From contig CBDFNC010000004.1 of the NCBI GenBank assembly GCA_965249895.1, positions 310,001 through 374,000 of the forward strand: a stretch of DNA of 64,000 bases, given 5' to 3'. Both the position numbers and the translations under genes were made by a program. Below the pieces are notes generated by a model. That model was not told the DNA's origin and made no database searches. It was given only the letters and a program-made list of their open reading frames with translations. Below are positions 54,665 through 64,000 of the stretch, in pieces (position 1 is the stretch's first letter; each line of letters begins with the position of its first letter). The DNA is from CBDFNC01 sp965249895. Its GTDB lineage: Bacteria; Pseudomonadota; Gammaproteobacteria; Enterobacterales; CBDFNC01.

Positions 54665-54736
54665 CTAAAGAACCGTCCTGCTATTGGAATTACACTACAA
54701 CAAGCGAGAAAAATGGTTTTACATAAGGCCTGACTG

Positions 54737-54961
54737 CTAACGGATTGCCAAAATCTGGGTAATATCCATTTTCCCTAAGGTGAATACAGCATCTAGCTCT
54801 GCCAACTCAGTTTTGCTAAATTTGGCATTTTTGTCTTTTAATTTTTCATACAATACGGTGCGCTTTTTTGTCGCAACGGCAAATCCACATTCGACATAAT
54901 GTAACTCTTCGTATTGCATACCTAAATCAAGATAAGTTTTTGCCAGTGTTTCTCTATCCAT
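54737..54961 (-). CDS. Small hypothetical protein
   Basis: 74 residues from an inner ATG (the GGTGATAAAA region acts as a weak ribosome binding site). Mostly helical, charged: Y-L-D-L-G-M-Q-Y-E-E-L-H-Y-V-E-C-G near the start. No known domain. It is transcribed toward the AraC gene. Confidence 0.5.
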   Translation of the reverse strand: MDRETLAKTYLDLGMQYEELHYVECGFAVATKKRTVLYEKLKDKNAKFSKTELAELDAVFTLGKMDITQILAIR

Positions 54962-55088
54962 TTTTATCACCTTTGCATTTACTGAACGATGAGTGCCTAA
55001 TTATAATACGCTCTCAACATTCAGAATTTCAAGATTTTTCGGAACGATAGGTGTAAAATTAGCTCCTTAATATTGGGAAGCTTAAATT

Positions 55089-55658
55089 ATGGCCAGAGGC
55101 AGAAAAAAACAGTATCAAAGAGACTTGGTACTGGAAAAGGCGATGTTAGTTTTTTGGCAAAAAGGCTATGAAGGAGCACACCTGCAGGCCCTGGTCGATA
55201 GCACTGGGGTCAACAGATTTAGTTTGTACAGCGAGTTTACCGGAAAAGAAGGCTTGTTTATTGCTGCGTTAGACCATTACCTAAGCAAAGCTAAACAGCA
55301 CTACCAAGGTTACTTAGCTCAACAACCGTTAGGCTTAAGCAATATAAAAAATTACTTTTCAGAGATGACCTTTGCTGACGATTACCACGGCTGCATGATG
55401 GTTAATACCTTAAACAACCAACACGCTGTACCAAAAAAAGCGTTTGAGCGAGCTGAGTCTTTTTGCTTGTTTATCGAGCAAGCATATCTGACTAATCTGA
55501 AAGCCGAGCAACAGCTGCTTAATCCTCAATTGGATATCCCTATACTCGCAAAGCAATTATTGAGTTTAGACTTGGGATTGTCCCTTACCGGTATCATTAA
55601 GGGAGGTATCGACACCCACTCTTTAATCACTATGCAGCTGGAAAATTGGCAAACATAG
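55089..55658 (+). CDS. TetR/AcrR-family transcriptional regulator
   Basis: 189 residues. N-terminal HTH with A-M-L-V-F-W-Q-K-G-Y-E-G-A-H-L-Q-A-L-V-D-S-T-G-V-N-R-F-S-L-Y, the TetR pattern, preceded by basic residues (R-G-R-K-K). Variable helical ligand domain. Its target is unknown: the neighbours are a small protein and a PEP-CTERM gene on the other strand. Confidence 0.87.
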   Translation: MARGRKKQYQRDLVLEKAMLVFWQKGYEGAHLQALVDSTGVNRFSLYSEFTGKEGLFIAALDHYLSKAKQHYQGYLAQQPLGLSNIKNYFSEMTFADDYHGCMMVNTLNNQHAVPKKAFERAESFCLFIEQAYLTNLKAEQQLLNPQLDIPILAKQLLSLDLGLSLTGIIKGGIDTHSLITMQLENWQT

Positions 55659-55710
55659 CCATAAATGACTTACAAAGGTTTCTATCGGCGACTAAATATG
55701 TAGCGAACGA

Positions 55711-56880
55711 TTAGCTTCTAGGTGTTTTAACTGTCCGGGTATAGCCAAACTTACGCATAAACAAAAGACCAGTAAGTATCAATACGCCAGGAGTTGGCTC
55801 GGGAATGGGAACGACCGCAATACTTGCAGTCGTAATAAACACTTGTTCATAGCCGTTATTTATATTTTTACCGAAACTGGGAACTCCGGCAGCACCGGTA
55901 CAAATATCAGCAGAGCCATCTACTCCGAATAAACTTGGATCACATCCCAACCTTAGCTCCAAGTGCATTGTGTACTGAGTTAGATCCAGGCTTCCATCTG
56001 CAAACAGAGAATCGAGCAATTCATCAAGTTCAGGTACCACATTGGCATACGCCACTTCATCAGCCCCCAAGTTATGATTAATGGGTCCCTCATCCGCAAT
56101 CGGATTAGTACAAGAAACCGGGGCCGGCGGGAGAGCATCAGTGTCGATACACACAGGGCCACCAGCTAATACATAGTCGGTAGCCAGGTTCGTGCCACCT
56201 GTGGGTCCACTGCCATCGGAGGAGTATAAAGCAGGGTCGCCGAGAAAAGTACCTCCCCCTCCTTCCGTAACCAGCCCATATGGCGCGCCGTTATTGGTTA
56301 AATCATAAATTGCTGTATTCGTAGTGCTTCCCTTTCCTGCTGCTGTTGCTACTAGTAAACCAGCACCATCCGTAACTCTAATTTGCCCCCAAACCCCTAA
56401 GCTCTGCAGATTTCCACCGTTATTATTATTATTGTTATACATGATCACCATCGAATCTCCATCGAGGAATGCCTTTAAAGCCGCCAATGAAGTATCCCAT
56501 GTTGTATCCTGGTCATTAAAAAAGGGGCTTACCTGGCCAGGGTCGGTTACAGTTCCTGTACTAAAAAAATTATTACTAACCGGCCCATTAGGCGTTGGAT
56601 ACGCATTATCCATTCCTGCAAAATTGGTATTTAAGGGTCCTCCACTGGCTCCGGTAGCAATCACGACTAAATCTTTTATATGCCCTGGTGTGGAAGGGAC
56701 ATGAAATGGACATCCTGGCGTTGTACATCCATCCTGAATTTGGGCAATAGGTAATGAGTATGACAGCATATCACCATAAGTAATATATCCAATGCCAGTA
56801 AAGTCAATCGCGTTGGTTAATCTTGGTAAGGAAAGACTTATTAATAAAAAAATGACATATAGGAAAGGGTAATGTTTCAT
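55711..56880 (-). CDS. PEP-CTERM sorting-domain protein
   Basis: 389 residues. Signal peptide (L-L-I-S-L-S-L-P-R-L-T-N-A), a Gly/Thr/Asn/Asp-rich extracellular body with low-complexity N-N-N-N-N-G-G, and the C-terminal sorting signal P-I-P-E-P-T-P-G-V-L-I-L-T-G-L-L-F followed by basic residues. Such proteins are handled by exosortase. No exosortase lies in this window. Cys pairs (C-T-T-P-G-C; D-x-C) suggest disulphides. Same strand as the following PrsT-like TPR gene. Confidence 0.82.
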   Translation of the reverse strand: MKHYPFLYVIFLLISLSLPRLTNAIDFTGIGYITYGDMLSYSLPIAQIQDGCTTPGCPFHVPSTPGHIKDLVVIATGASGGPLNTNFAGMDNAYPTPNGPVSNNFFSTGTVTDPGQVSPFFNDQDTTWDTSLAALKAFLDGDSMVIMYNNNNNNGGNLQSLGVWGQIRVTDGAGLLVATAAGKGSTTNTAIYDLTNNGAPYGLVTEGGGGTFLGDPALYSSDGSGPTGGTNLATDYVLAGGPVCIDTDALPPAPVSCTNPIADEGPINHNLGADEVAYANVVPELDELLDSLFADGSLDLTQYTMHLELRLGCDPSLFGVDGSADICTGAAGVPSFGKNINNGYEQVFITTASIAVVPIPEPTPGVLILTGLLFMRKFGYTRTVKTPRS

Positions 56881-57084
56881 AGCGCGGGCATTCCATAGCT
56901 TACTCTACCCTTTAGCTGCAACTTACATACCAATATAAAAAACTCGATTTATTACAGGCTTGTATCTTCGCAGGTCATATTCCTAGAGTAACACTTTGTA
57001 AAAAAACCAGACCACCACCCTTCCTATTTGTCAACCGATTATTAATGGACCAATGATTAGCCGAACGTAGACTCACAGGTTCAC

Positions 57085-59973
57085 CTATACTTTTTCTGAC
57101 GAAATCTCGAACTCCAACTCAAGAAGTTTCTCAGCTTCTATCAATTCAGGGAAATCTTGATGGGATTGTAAAAGTAGTTTAAGTTCCACTAATGCATCTT
57201 TTTTATTACCTGACCCAAATAATGCTAACGTATAACGGAATAGTAAGCTTGGGTCTTTACGCCCTCCATTTATTAGTGCTTTGTTGAAGTATTTTATTCC
57301 TTCCCCTATACGGCCAAATTGAACTAAGTACCAGGCATAGGTGTCATTAGTCCTATAATCATTTGGTGCCAGTGTAACCGCCTTAAGCGCGTAATCCTTA
57401 ACACTTTTATCTTGTTGCTTTATACCAATCCAGGCCAAATTATTTAGTGCAACAAGATGATCTGGGATCTTCTCTAGTATTTTAATGAAATGGAACCTTG
57501 CATTATCAAGCTCTTCATTCCTTAAGTAATAATTCGCCATCATGGTACGCGAATATATATCACCAGGCTTTAAAAGAAGATGATTTTCTAGAAACTCTAC
57601 TGCTATATCCTCGTCACCAGCTTTAATGTTAAGTTCAAACAAATTCTTAATAAGCTGTTTAGAGTCTCTCTTTCCATACGCTTTTGAATAGTGATAAATC
57701 GAATTGTCATACTCTTTTAGTTTGCTGTAATACAATCCAAGGATCAGATGATGAGCAGACATATCTCCAATTTCAATATTTGCTTGTTCTGCCAACGATT
57801 TTATCCCCTCCATATCCCCCATATTAAAAAGCACCTCCACCTTTTTCAGTAACAAACTTACCAATCTCTCGTTATCTAGCGAAGTTTCTCGTAGTAAGGT
57901 GTTTAGTGTGTAAATAGCCTCTGTTTTCTTATCAAGCTTTAACAATAGGTCAACAAGCATAAGTTTATGTTCGCGAGACTGGATATTGTGTTGAAGTAAT
58001 GTTGTTACATAAGGTATCGCTTCTTTGGGCCTTCCGGAAGCAATCAGAGTCTTCGCAAATAACGAAGTAACTCCCGGGTGGCTATTGTTACCGCTATGGA
58101 TAGCCTTAAGTAATAAAAACGCTTCATCATACTCCCCCCTCTTCAATTGATAGTTGATAACAAGTCCAATGCCATCCAATGTTCGTGAATGATGGCTAAT
58201 TATTTCCACCATATATCGTTCAAACTTACTCTGATTCTCCTCCTGTACAGCAACTTGGGAGCTAACTAACAATGCTCCAAAATGGTGAGGTTCGAGACGT
58301 AAAATGGACTGCATTTTTGTTTTAGCGTTTTCTAGTTGGCCCCACATCAAGTCCTGCTGCCCCATAGATAATAAGGCGGGTATGAATTCAGGCTCTATTT
58401 TGGTACTCGATTCAAATGCTTGGTAAGCTAAATGGTTTTTGTTTTGTGCCTTAAGCAAAGTACCGTACAAAAAGTACAGATAAGCGCTGGGATCTTTTCT
58501 TAATACATTGGTTAATTCTTCTTCTGCTAGATCCATTGCACTATTTTGTATATAGGAAAGTACCAACAGCGTAATGTACTCACCCCTTCGCTCATTAGAC
58601 AATTGAGGATCCCGTAACGCAGCGTGTATTCCTGCGATTGCATCCTTGGTTTGACCTAGCAAAAACCGGCTAATTGTTAAGTGCTTTCTAAGTCGTATAA
58701 AAGCTTCGTCAGGAAGCGTTGTACTAAATAGTAGATCCCCCCTCAACTCCGCAATCTCTTTATTTTTGCGCTGTTTTATCATTTTAATCAGCGTTCGCTT
58801 TCTCACTTCTTGCTGGACCACACGGGTTAATACGATTGCAGCCTTATCTACCTTACTTTGTCGTAAATGTATATCCGCCAAAACCCTTTCTACATTAGGG
58901 TAAGATTTTCCTTTATTTTCCGACAAAAATATCGAAATCTGAACCTCCGCAGTATTCAGGTTAGCCTGCATATAATTAGCAATACCTGCAATCAAATACA
59001 CCCTATGGTGATATACACCCTTACCAAGGAGCATTTCAGCTCTATTTTTTGCATCTTCAAATTTCCCTTCGGCTAATTCATTCACTGCATACCAATAATG
59101 CACAGACAACGTCTTCGGAGTCGCCTTGAGCAACTCCTCCAGTAGGGAAACTGAAGAGACGTAGTCACCTAGATAATAATATGCCTTTGCGGTATTTAAC
59201 TTGGCTTTAAGTTTATTCCCACCTTTAGCGGACCTAATATATACAGAAAGTGCCTTGCTGTATTTCTTTTCTTCTATATATATATCCCCTTTCAGGGCGA
59301 CACCAAGCTTTCCGCCCGACTTTTCAATAGCTTCATCTACGAAAATGTGGGCCTGCTCAAAATCCTTTTCAGAGAATGCCAGGCTTGCTTTTCCTAGGTG
59401 TACTTTTGGCACATCTCCGAACCGCAGTGATTCGAGAAATGAATTCCGAGCAAGTGCACTCTTATTTAATTTTACCCAAGACATACCAACTAAAGCCTTA
59501 GCCTCTGCTTTTAGTTGAAGATCAAAGAAGTCAGCCTGCTTTAAAAGTTCAATACAGATGCGGTAGCGACCTGCATTGTAATAGTTGTCCGCAAGCAATA
59601 ACCTCAATCCAGAATTCCCTGGATCAAGGCCTAACGACTGTTTGAACAACCTTTCGGCATCGTCCAAAAGCCCGATCCGGGTATATATTTTACCCAATAG
59701 CTCATAACCCTGTGGATCTTTCGGGTGCTCTTTATTATGTAACTTAATAAGAGTGATCGCTGGAGTTAACTGCTGCGCGTTTAATAATTGCTTAGTTTGA
59801 TGTAACAGGAGTGAATCTACAGCATTAGCAGAAAAGCTTACTGTAGCGAATACTACCAATAACAAAGACGTTATGGCGATTGAGCGATATGAAATAATAC
59901 CTTTTCGAAAACAGATAATGGATATAATAACACGATTGTAAAAACATAACTTACTGAGCTTTAATATTTTCAC
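57085..59973 (-). CDS. TPR-repeat protein, PrsT-like (PEP-CTERM system)
   Basis: 962 residues, dominated by about 20 tetratricopeptide-like repeats (such as Y-E-L-L-G-K-I-Y-T-R-I-G-L-L-D-D-A-E-R-L-F). It starts with a hydrophobic stretch near residues 30-50 (S-L-L-L-V-V-F-A-T-V-S-F-S-A-N-A), consistent with a signal or anchor. The layout and size match the XrtA/PEP-CTERM TPR protein PrsT, and it adjoins a PEP-CTERM gene. It is lipoprotein-less, unlike some PrsT. A scaffold for polysaccharide or protein export is inference. Confidence 0.75.
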   Translation of the reverse strand: MKILKLSKLCFYNRVIISIICFRKGIISYRSIAITSLLLVVFATVSFSANAVDSLLLHQTKQLLNAQQLTPAITLIKLHNKEHPKDPQGYELLGKIYTRIGLLDDAERLFKQSLGLDPGNSGLRLLLADNYYNAGRYRICIELLKQADFFDLQLKAEAKALVGMSWVKLNKSALARNSFLESLRFGDVPKVHLGKASLAFSEKDFEQAHIFVDEAIEKSGGKLGVALKGDIYIEEKKYSKALSVYIRSAKGGNKLKAKLNTAKAYYYLGDYVSSVSLLEELLKATPKTLSVHYWYAVNELAEGKFEDAKNRAEMLLGKGVYHHRVYLIAGIANYMQANLNTAEVQISIFLSENKGKSYPNVERVLADIHLRQSKVDKAAIVLTRVVQQEVRKRTLIKMIKQRKNKEIAELRGDLLFSTTLPDEAFIRLRKHLTISRFLLGQTKDAIAGIHAALRDPQLSNERRGEYITLLVLSYIQNSAMDLAEEELTNVLRKDPSAYLYFLYGTLLKAQNKNHLAYQAFESSTKIEPEFIPALLSMGQQDLMWGQLENAKTKMQSILRLEPHHFGALLVSSQVAVQEENQSKFERYMVEIISHHSRTLDGIGLVINYQLKRGEYDEAFLLLKAIHSGNNSHPGVTSLFAKTLIASGRPKEAIPYVTTLLQHNIQSREHKLMLVDLLLKLDKKTEAIYTLNTLLRETSLDNERLVSLLLKKVEVLFNMGDMEGIKSLAEQANIEIGDMSAHHLILGLYYSKLKEYDNSIYHYSKAYGKRDSKQLIKNLFELNIKAGDEDIAVEFLENHLLLKPGDIYSRTMMANYYLRNEELDNARFHFIKILEKIPDHLVALNNLAWIGIKQQDKSVKDYALKAVTLAPNDYRTNDTYAWYLVQFGRIGEGIKYFNKALINGGRKDPSLLFRYTLALFGSGNKKDALVELKLLLQSHQDFPELIEAEKLLELEFEISSEKV

Positions 59974-60147
59974 ATCACGCTCCCTGTCCTTGGCTAGCGG
60001 AATGACTCTACATCCTCAATTTAATTCAAGTTTCGTGCCGTTTTAGAAACTAACAAGGATTCAATTGGATATCACGTTATGCTCGCTACTTAAATGAAAT
60101 TCTGTAAGGAAACGTGACAGGAAAACCCTGGATATGCAAATAGGCTT

Positions 60148-60738
60148 CTATCTCAGTTTTTTACGAATTCGGCTTAATGCAACGGGGGTAATACCAATAT
60201 AGGAAGCAATATATTGAAGCGGAACCCGGCCTAACAAATCAGGATGTTTCGCAATAAAACTCAAATACCTCTGCTCTGCATCCGCCAACACAAACGACGC
60301 TTCCCTTTCCTCCTTCATTAGAAATAGGGACTCAAGCATTGCACAGTAGGTTTCCAGAAAGCCCTCATGTTGCTTCATGTTGAGGTAAAAATCATCCCAA
60401 TTGAAACCCAGACAAATTACCGGCTCCAGGACTTCGATACTGAAATAGCTGGGCTGCTTACTCAACATTGAGCGGGAAGATCCCACTAAACCAGGTCCTG
60501 AAAGAAAGAACTTTGAAAACTCCTTACCTTCGGGTGAATAGCTGACATATCGTACTAAACCAGACGAGACAAAAAACAGTTTAGGCGCAGCTAAACCCTG
60601 CTCTATTAACCACTCGCCTTTATCAAAATATTTAACGTCACTGGTAATACCTAGCTGTTGAAATGGCTTAGATTTAAATAGCCCAAACGACTTGCTGAAA
60701 TAGTCCAAAAACTGTTGTTCTAGTTGTTGTTGATTCAT
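60148..60738 (-). CDS. Crp/Fnr-type cyclic-nucleotide-binding regulator
   Basis: 196 residues from the ATG after GGGAGGG; the open frame extends upstream but lacks support. cNMP-binding beta-roll with L-I-E-Q-G, Y-S-P-E-G-K-E-F-S-K-F-F and G-L-V-G-S-S-R-S, followed by a long helix and a Crp-like winged helix (V-P-L-Q-Y-I-A-S-Y-I-G-I-T-P-V-A-L-S-R-I-R). The canonical phosphate-binding Arg is replaced, so it may not bind cAMP. Just upstream of a leftward transporter/NAT pair. Confidence 0.78.
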   Translation of the reverse strand: MNQQQLEQQFLDYFSKSFGLFKSKPFQQLGITSDVKYFDKGEWLIEQGLAAPKLFFVSSGLVRYVSYSPEGKEFSKFFLSGPGLVGSSRSMLSKQPSYFSIEVLEPVICLGFNWDDFYLNMKQHEGFLETYCAMLESLFLMKEEREASFVLADAEQRYLSFIAKHPDLLGRVPLQYIASYIGITPVALSRIRKKLR

Positions 60739-60825
60739 TTTCCCTCCCGCTCTAGGGAACCTTGCCAGAGAGGCACAATTCAAGTCAAGCTCTGCTTGTG
60801 ACTGGCATTCCATGGCTTCACCCTG

Positions 60826-61707
60826 TTACTCGACTGAAGCTGGCCTTTGAATTAAATACAGAGATAACAGCGTCAAAGCCAACCCGGGTAAAATGAAGAT
60901 AAGGGCCAGATTTACGCTGTCCAACAAAGAAGGCAACGCTACTAAGGTTGGGATCAAAAACGTATAGGCTAACAATTTTGCCGAACCCACTCTCTGCAAC
61001 AGAAACTGCTGAAGGAAAAAAGTTACCAGTGTCGTAAATACAGTCAGGTAAATCAGGTTTAACCAAAAAACCATATTCGGCCAGTCGACCTCACCGGGAG
61101 CGGCTCTCCATAAGGCAACTGGAGTCAGTAACACGCTACCAAATGCCAATATCCAAAAGGTGCCAAATTTTGGTTTTGTTTTGGTTAACCACTGTTTGGT
61201 AAACACCACATGAAGCGACAAGGAAACACACGCAAGCAAGAATAAACCATCTCCTTTCGGTGAGAAGATAAACAGTTCGTTATGCCTGCTTGTTAACAGC
61301 ACCCATACAGCCCCGCTGGCCCCCGTTATAAACCCCATAACCATTACGGGACGGGCTGGCACTTTGAACCAAAAATAGCTCAACCCAACACTGACCAAAG
61401 GTACCAACGTATACCATACAGATGTATTCAGCGCTGTAGTGTGGTTTAACGATTCAAACATACCTACAAAAAAGCCCACCAGCGTGCTGCTGATAAGCAG
61501 ATATTTTGTAGCCATTTGTTTGTTAATCGACCCTTTTAGGCCACTACGGACCCAGGGATACAGCAGGGCCGCGGCCAACAAAAACCTCAACCAGGTAGTT
61601 AGCCAGGGTGACGCATATGGCGCAATAGTAGCGGCAACCGGAAAAGAAGAAGCCATTAACCCGACCCAAATCAGCAGGGTTAGCTGGATCGCCATAGACT
61701 GTTTCAT
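60826..61707 (-). CDS. DMT-family transporter with EamA domains
   Basis: 293 residues, ten helices in two EamA repeats; F-P-V-A-A-T-I-A-P-Y-A-S-P-W and T-F-L-I-P-T-L-V-A-L-P-S-L are typical. ATG start overlaps the NAT stop as ATGA, so the two are translationally coupled. Substrate unknown. Confidence 0.87.
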   Translation of the reverse strand: MKQSMAIQLTLLIWVGLMASSFPVAATIAPYASPWLTTWLRFLLAAALLYPWVRSGLKGSINKQMATKYLLISSTLVGFFVGMFESLNHTTALNTSVWYTLVPLVSVGLSYFWFKVPARPVMVMGFITGASGAVWVLLTSRHNELFIFSPKGDGLFLLACVSLSLHVVFTKQWLTKTKPKFGTFWILAFGSVLLTPVALWRAAPGEVDWPNMVFWLNLIYLTVFTTLVTFFLQQFLLQRVGSAKLLAYTFLIPTLVALPSLLDSVNLALIFILPGLALTLLSLYLIQRPASVE

Positions 61708-62540
61708 GCACCCTCCTTGGCTACTAGGCTGCTTGTTTCTGTAACAAAGCGAGTAAACAAGAACTCACTAATCGCCAAATCGATGTCCAATTCAAATTCG
61801 ACCACTAACAAGCTGTGCAAACGCTCGACACTCGATATACGTGTAATATGAGCTTTCCCATTTTGAACTAGGTGATATTCGTGATTGCGCAATGAACGAA
61901 TTTCAGATTCAAACTTTCTGGAAACCACAAGGTTGTTAACAAACCCAGCCTGCGGGTATTTGTGTGAATAAAAGTGACTCACAACACAATCAGCTTCTGT
62001 GTACCTTCCTAGGTCAAAACGATATAAAGTAAAAAAATCACCGCCTTTTACAATTTGAAACTGATAGTCTCCCGCTGAATCCCGCTTGATACGATAGGTC
62101 GCATCCCCTTGATCAGCGGGCAGCTCCTCGTCTAGCTTTACCGGGTGCCGCGCGCCATAATGACCAAATCCCGCATCGACGATATATCGTTCACCATTTA
62201 ACTCCAGCAAGGTCACTCTATGGGTTTTTGGCGCGTCGACGTCTTTGTTGTAAACGACTCTAGCCAGAAGAGGCCTGGCATTGAAGTCCAGCTCTCGTAA
62301 AACATCAAACAACAATTTGTTGTGTTCAAAACAGTATCCGCCCAATCCTTGTTCGACGATCTTTTCCATCAGAGCGTCAGTTTCCAGCGGTAAAGCCTGA
62401 TTAAGTACTACGCCCAGGCTGTTAAATGAAAATGCGGCGATATGTTTTGACTGGATCTCATTGATTAATGCTAGATTTTTATTACTGGAATTAATGCCCA
62501 GATGCTCGAGATAACGGTTGCTAAATGTCTGATACTTCAT
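61704..62540 (-). CDS. Arylamine N-acetyltransferase
   Basis: 278 residues. Catalytic triad of the NAT family: Cys70 in G-G-Y-C-F-E-H-N, His in T-H-R-V, and Asp in V-D-A-G-F-G. Acetyl-CoA-dependent transfer to aromatic amines or hydrazines. Start chosen at the M-K-Y-Q-T-F ATG; the upstream in-frame Met has no ribosome binding site. First gene of a two-gene unit with the DMT transporter, suggesting joint modification and export. Confidence 0.87.
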   Translation of the reverse strand: MKYQTFSNRYLEHLGINSSNKNLALINEIQSKHIAAFSFNSLGVVLNQALPLETDALMEKIVEQGLGGYCFEHNKLLFDVLRELDFNARPLLARVVYNKDVDAPKTHRVTLLELNGERYIVDAGFGHYGARHPVKLDEELPADQGDATYRIKRDSAGDYQFQIVKGGDFFTLYRFDLGRYTEADCVVSHFYSHKYPQAGFVNNLVVSRKFESEIRSLRNHEYHLVQNGKAHITRISSVERLHSLLVVEFELDIDLAISEFLFTRFVTETSSLVAKEGA

Positions 62541-62686
62541 CTTGGTTGCCCTTGCTTTATCAAGTTGCTCCAAGCATATAAAAGGGCAATAAAACTGTAA
62601 TTAACCTAGGTTTAGTCTCGTAGAGGAAAAATAGAACTATCAAATACCAGACATACAAGAGTGATTAATTACCGATAGAATACTGG

Positions 62687-63553
62687 TTAAAGGCAACTCA
62701 ACCGGAACTCGTTATCTAGGCCAATCGGCAAGATAAGCGAACTGAATTCCATGCTGAGAGACAGTGCACATAGTTCCATTCTGGCTTGCCCATCAACCAC
62801 ATAATTACTGTCGTACTCCACGTTAAACACAGGTTTTCCGTCGATAATAAATGGCGCAAGCATGGCACATTCCGAGTACTCAAAACATTGCTCATTAACC
62901 GCAAAATCAAACGAGTCCACAAGTTCAATAACTTGATCCAAATCGTTTTTAAGCCCGACCGAAAGACCTCTAGCATGGGCTTCATCTGCAATACTACGAT
63001 TAAATTTAAGTTGATCATCCGCGGTAAAATCAAATCCCGGATTATTGGTATAACCATCCATATTGTCAGGCTCCACACCGTCGCAGCCTTTTTCTTTGGC
63101 CAGGTCTAAACGGCTTCTCAGGATCCTGGCGACGTTTTCTGTTCGTATGTCCAACCAGCGTTCTCCTTGCCAATCTTCAAGAATATTACCCAGCTCGTCT
63201 TGGCTAAACTGACCTGCATCGGGCCGCCAATTTTCATAGGTTCCGGCAGAAAAATAGCAAATCACCCGCACTCCGGATTCCTGTAATTTATCAATAACAC
63301 TTACCGGTGTGTCAAACAGGTCGATATCGTATATATCTACGGGGTATGAAGTATCAACTGAGCCGTTTAGCTGCCAATGCCATTTTGCAAACACACTCGG
63401 TCGGAACCAGTCTCCGCTCGGTATCGGTTCATTAGTGGGCTCGCCCTGTGCTGGAGTTTGATTCACTTGTGTAAACTGAGTACTTTCACTGTTACAAGCA
63501 GACAATATAACGCACAAGAAAATACCGGCACCATGAAAACGATTTACTAACAT
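62687..63553 (-). CDS. GH114-like (endo-alpha-1,4-polygalactosaminidase) TIM-barrel lipoprotein
   Basis: 288 residues. Lipobox I-L-S-A-C near residue 20, so a lipoprotein. Mature part has the GH114 pattern: W-H-W-Q-L, V-R-V-I-C-Y-F-S-A-G-T-Y-E-N-W-R-P-D near residue 95, W-L-D-I-R-T, K-G-C-D-G-V-E-P-D-N-M-D-G-Y-T (catalytic acids) and V-G-L-K-N-D. It probably cleaves galactosamine-containing polysaccharide in the envelope or matrix. Confidence 0.82.
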   Translation of the reverse strand: MLVNRFHGAGIFLCVILSACNSESTQFTQVNQTPAQGEPTNEPIPSGDWFRPSVFAKWHWQLNGSVDTSYPVDIYDIDLFDTPVSVIDKLQESGVRVICYFSAGTYENWRPDAGQFSQDELGNILEDWQGERWLDIRTENVARILRSRLDLAKEKGCDGVEPDNMDGYTNNPGFDFTADDQLKFNRSIADEAHARGLSVGLKNDLDQVIELVDSFDFAVNEQCFEYSECAMLAPFIIDGKPVFNVEYDSNYVVDGQARMELCALSLSMEFSSLILPIGLDNEFRLSCL

Positions 63554-63698
63554 TGTTTCTCACTTTTTATCTCCATCCTTGTGCAATAACTATAGCTTTT
63601 GCTCGATATGGCGTTATAAGGTCACTTTACGTCTCGGTAATTCCGTTAATATTTAAAGCTAAACTAACTAATAGTTGCCCTTTGGTAGGAGTTCGGTC

Positions 63699-64000
63699 AT
63701 GGGACGAATCTGGATGACACTGGTCACGCTAATATCATTGCAAGCCTTTGCGGCCGCCGCCGCCCCTTCGGTATATAGCACTGAACTCCCTCCGATACTC
63801 GTTGCTGTTGACGATTGGCCACCATTCCAAATTTTAGGTGAAGATGAAGAAGTGACAGGATTCGACATTTCGTTAATCCAGGAGCTGAAACGCAGAACCG
63901 GGCTAAAATTCGTGCTGCAGCGGATCCCCTGGTCCAGAACCATGTCTCATATGAAAATTGGCCGAGTAGATATGGTCATGAGCCTTGCTAAGAATACTGA
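63699..64000 (+). CDS. Family 3 extracellular solute-binding protein, N-terminal part
   Basis: About 100 codons before the window ends. Signal peptide (V-T-L-I-S-L-Q-A-F-A), then L-V-A-V-D-D-W-P-P-F-Q, a G-F-D-I-S-L-I-Q-E-L motif, and K-I-G-R-V-D-M-V-M, all typical of SBP_bac_3 proteins for amino acids or related small molecules. GTAGGAG precedes the ATG. Partial at the window edge. It is too far from the truncated permease at the left edge to be judged related. Confidence 0.82.
   Translation, partial: MGRIWMTLVTLISLQAFAAAAAPSVYSTELPPILVAVDDWPPFQILGEDEEVTGFDISLIQELKRRTGLKFVLQRIPWSRTMSHMKIGRVDMVMSLAKNT

Overview
The window looks like chromosomal DNA of a marine gammaproteobacterium of the Alteromonadales (Alteromonadaceae-like). 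The evidence is gene content: an aryl polyene cluster, a DUF2982 protein, a PilU-type ATPase, an EF-P-like protein, a proteobacterial dedicated sortase two-component system (PdsR/PdsS/PdsO), a PEP-CTERM protein with a PrsT-like TPR protein, and a Gram-negative porin. The species assignment is inference.

Layout. 1-9 kb is an insertion-sequence graveyard. It holds a truncated polar amino acid ABC permease, a transposase with an in-frame stop, IS66 tnpA/tnpB/tnpC remnants, a nearly complete single-ORF IS66-like element with perfect 17-bp inverted repeats (3111-4831), an ISNCY-type transposase and a broken DDE transposase. 9-13 kb has a membrane-anchored AraC regulator, a dienelactone-hydrolase-like protein that lacks the nucleophilic Ser, and a class II cyclic-nucleotide phosphodiesterase.

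13.6-31.6 kb is a complete aryl polyene (APE) pigment cluster in two divergent units. The left unit has a lipoprotein, a methyltransferase and a halogenase-like flavoenzyme. The right unit has sixteen to seventeen tightly overlapping genes in the canonical apeC-to-apeR order, with an MIO-type aromatic amino acid lyase inserted between apeJ and apeK. The lyase would supply an aryl-acrylic starter, ApeH would load it on the ACPs ApeE/F, KS/CLF, KR and DH enzymes would build the polyene, ApeJ/ApeD/ApeK would transfer or release it, and the LolA-like, MMPL and lipoprotein genes would move it to the outer membrane.

32-38 kb is ordinary housekeeping: a DUF2057 protein, a porin, a membrane protein, an AEC transporter, a cold-shock protein and a hydrolase. 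39.1-43.4 kb is anomalous. Four otherwise well-conserved genes (radical SAM, efpL, Ni-superoxide dismutase, pilU) carry about ten single-base indels. 44-48 kb holds the Pds regulatory genes without the sortase or its substrate. 48-50 kb carries degenerate repeats related to the IS remnants at 1-3 kb. 50-64 kb has phnA, an MCP, two DMT transporters, several regulators, a PEP-CTERM protein with a PrsT-like protein but no exosortase, an arylamine N-acetyltransferase, a GH114-like lipoprotein and the start of a periplasmic solute-binding protein cut by the window end.

No rRNA, tRNA or CRISPR array was recognised. I could not run searches, so family calls rest on motifs and remembered family architecture.
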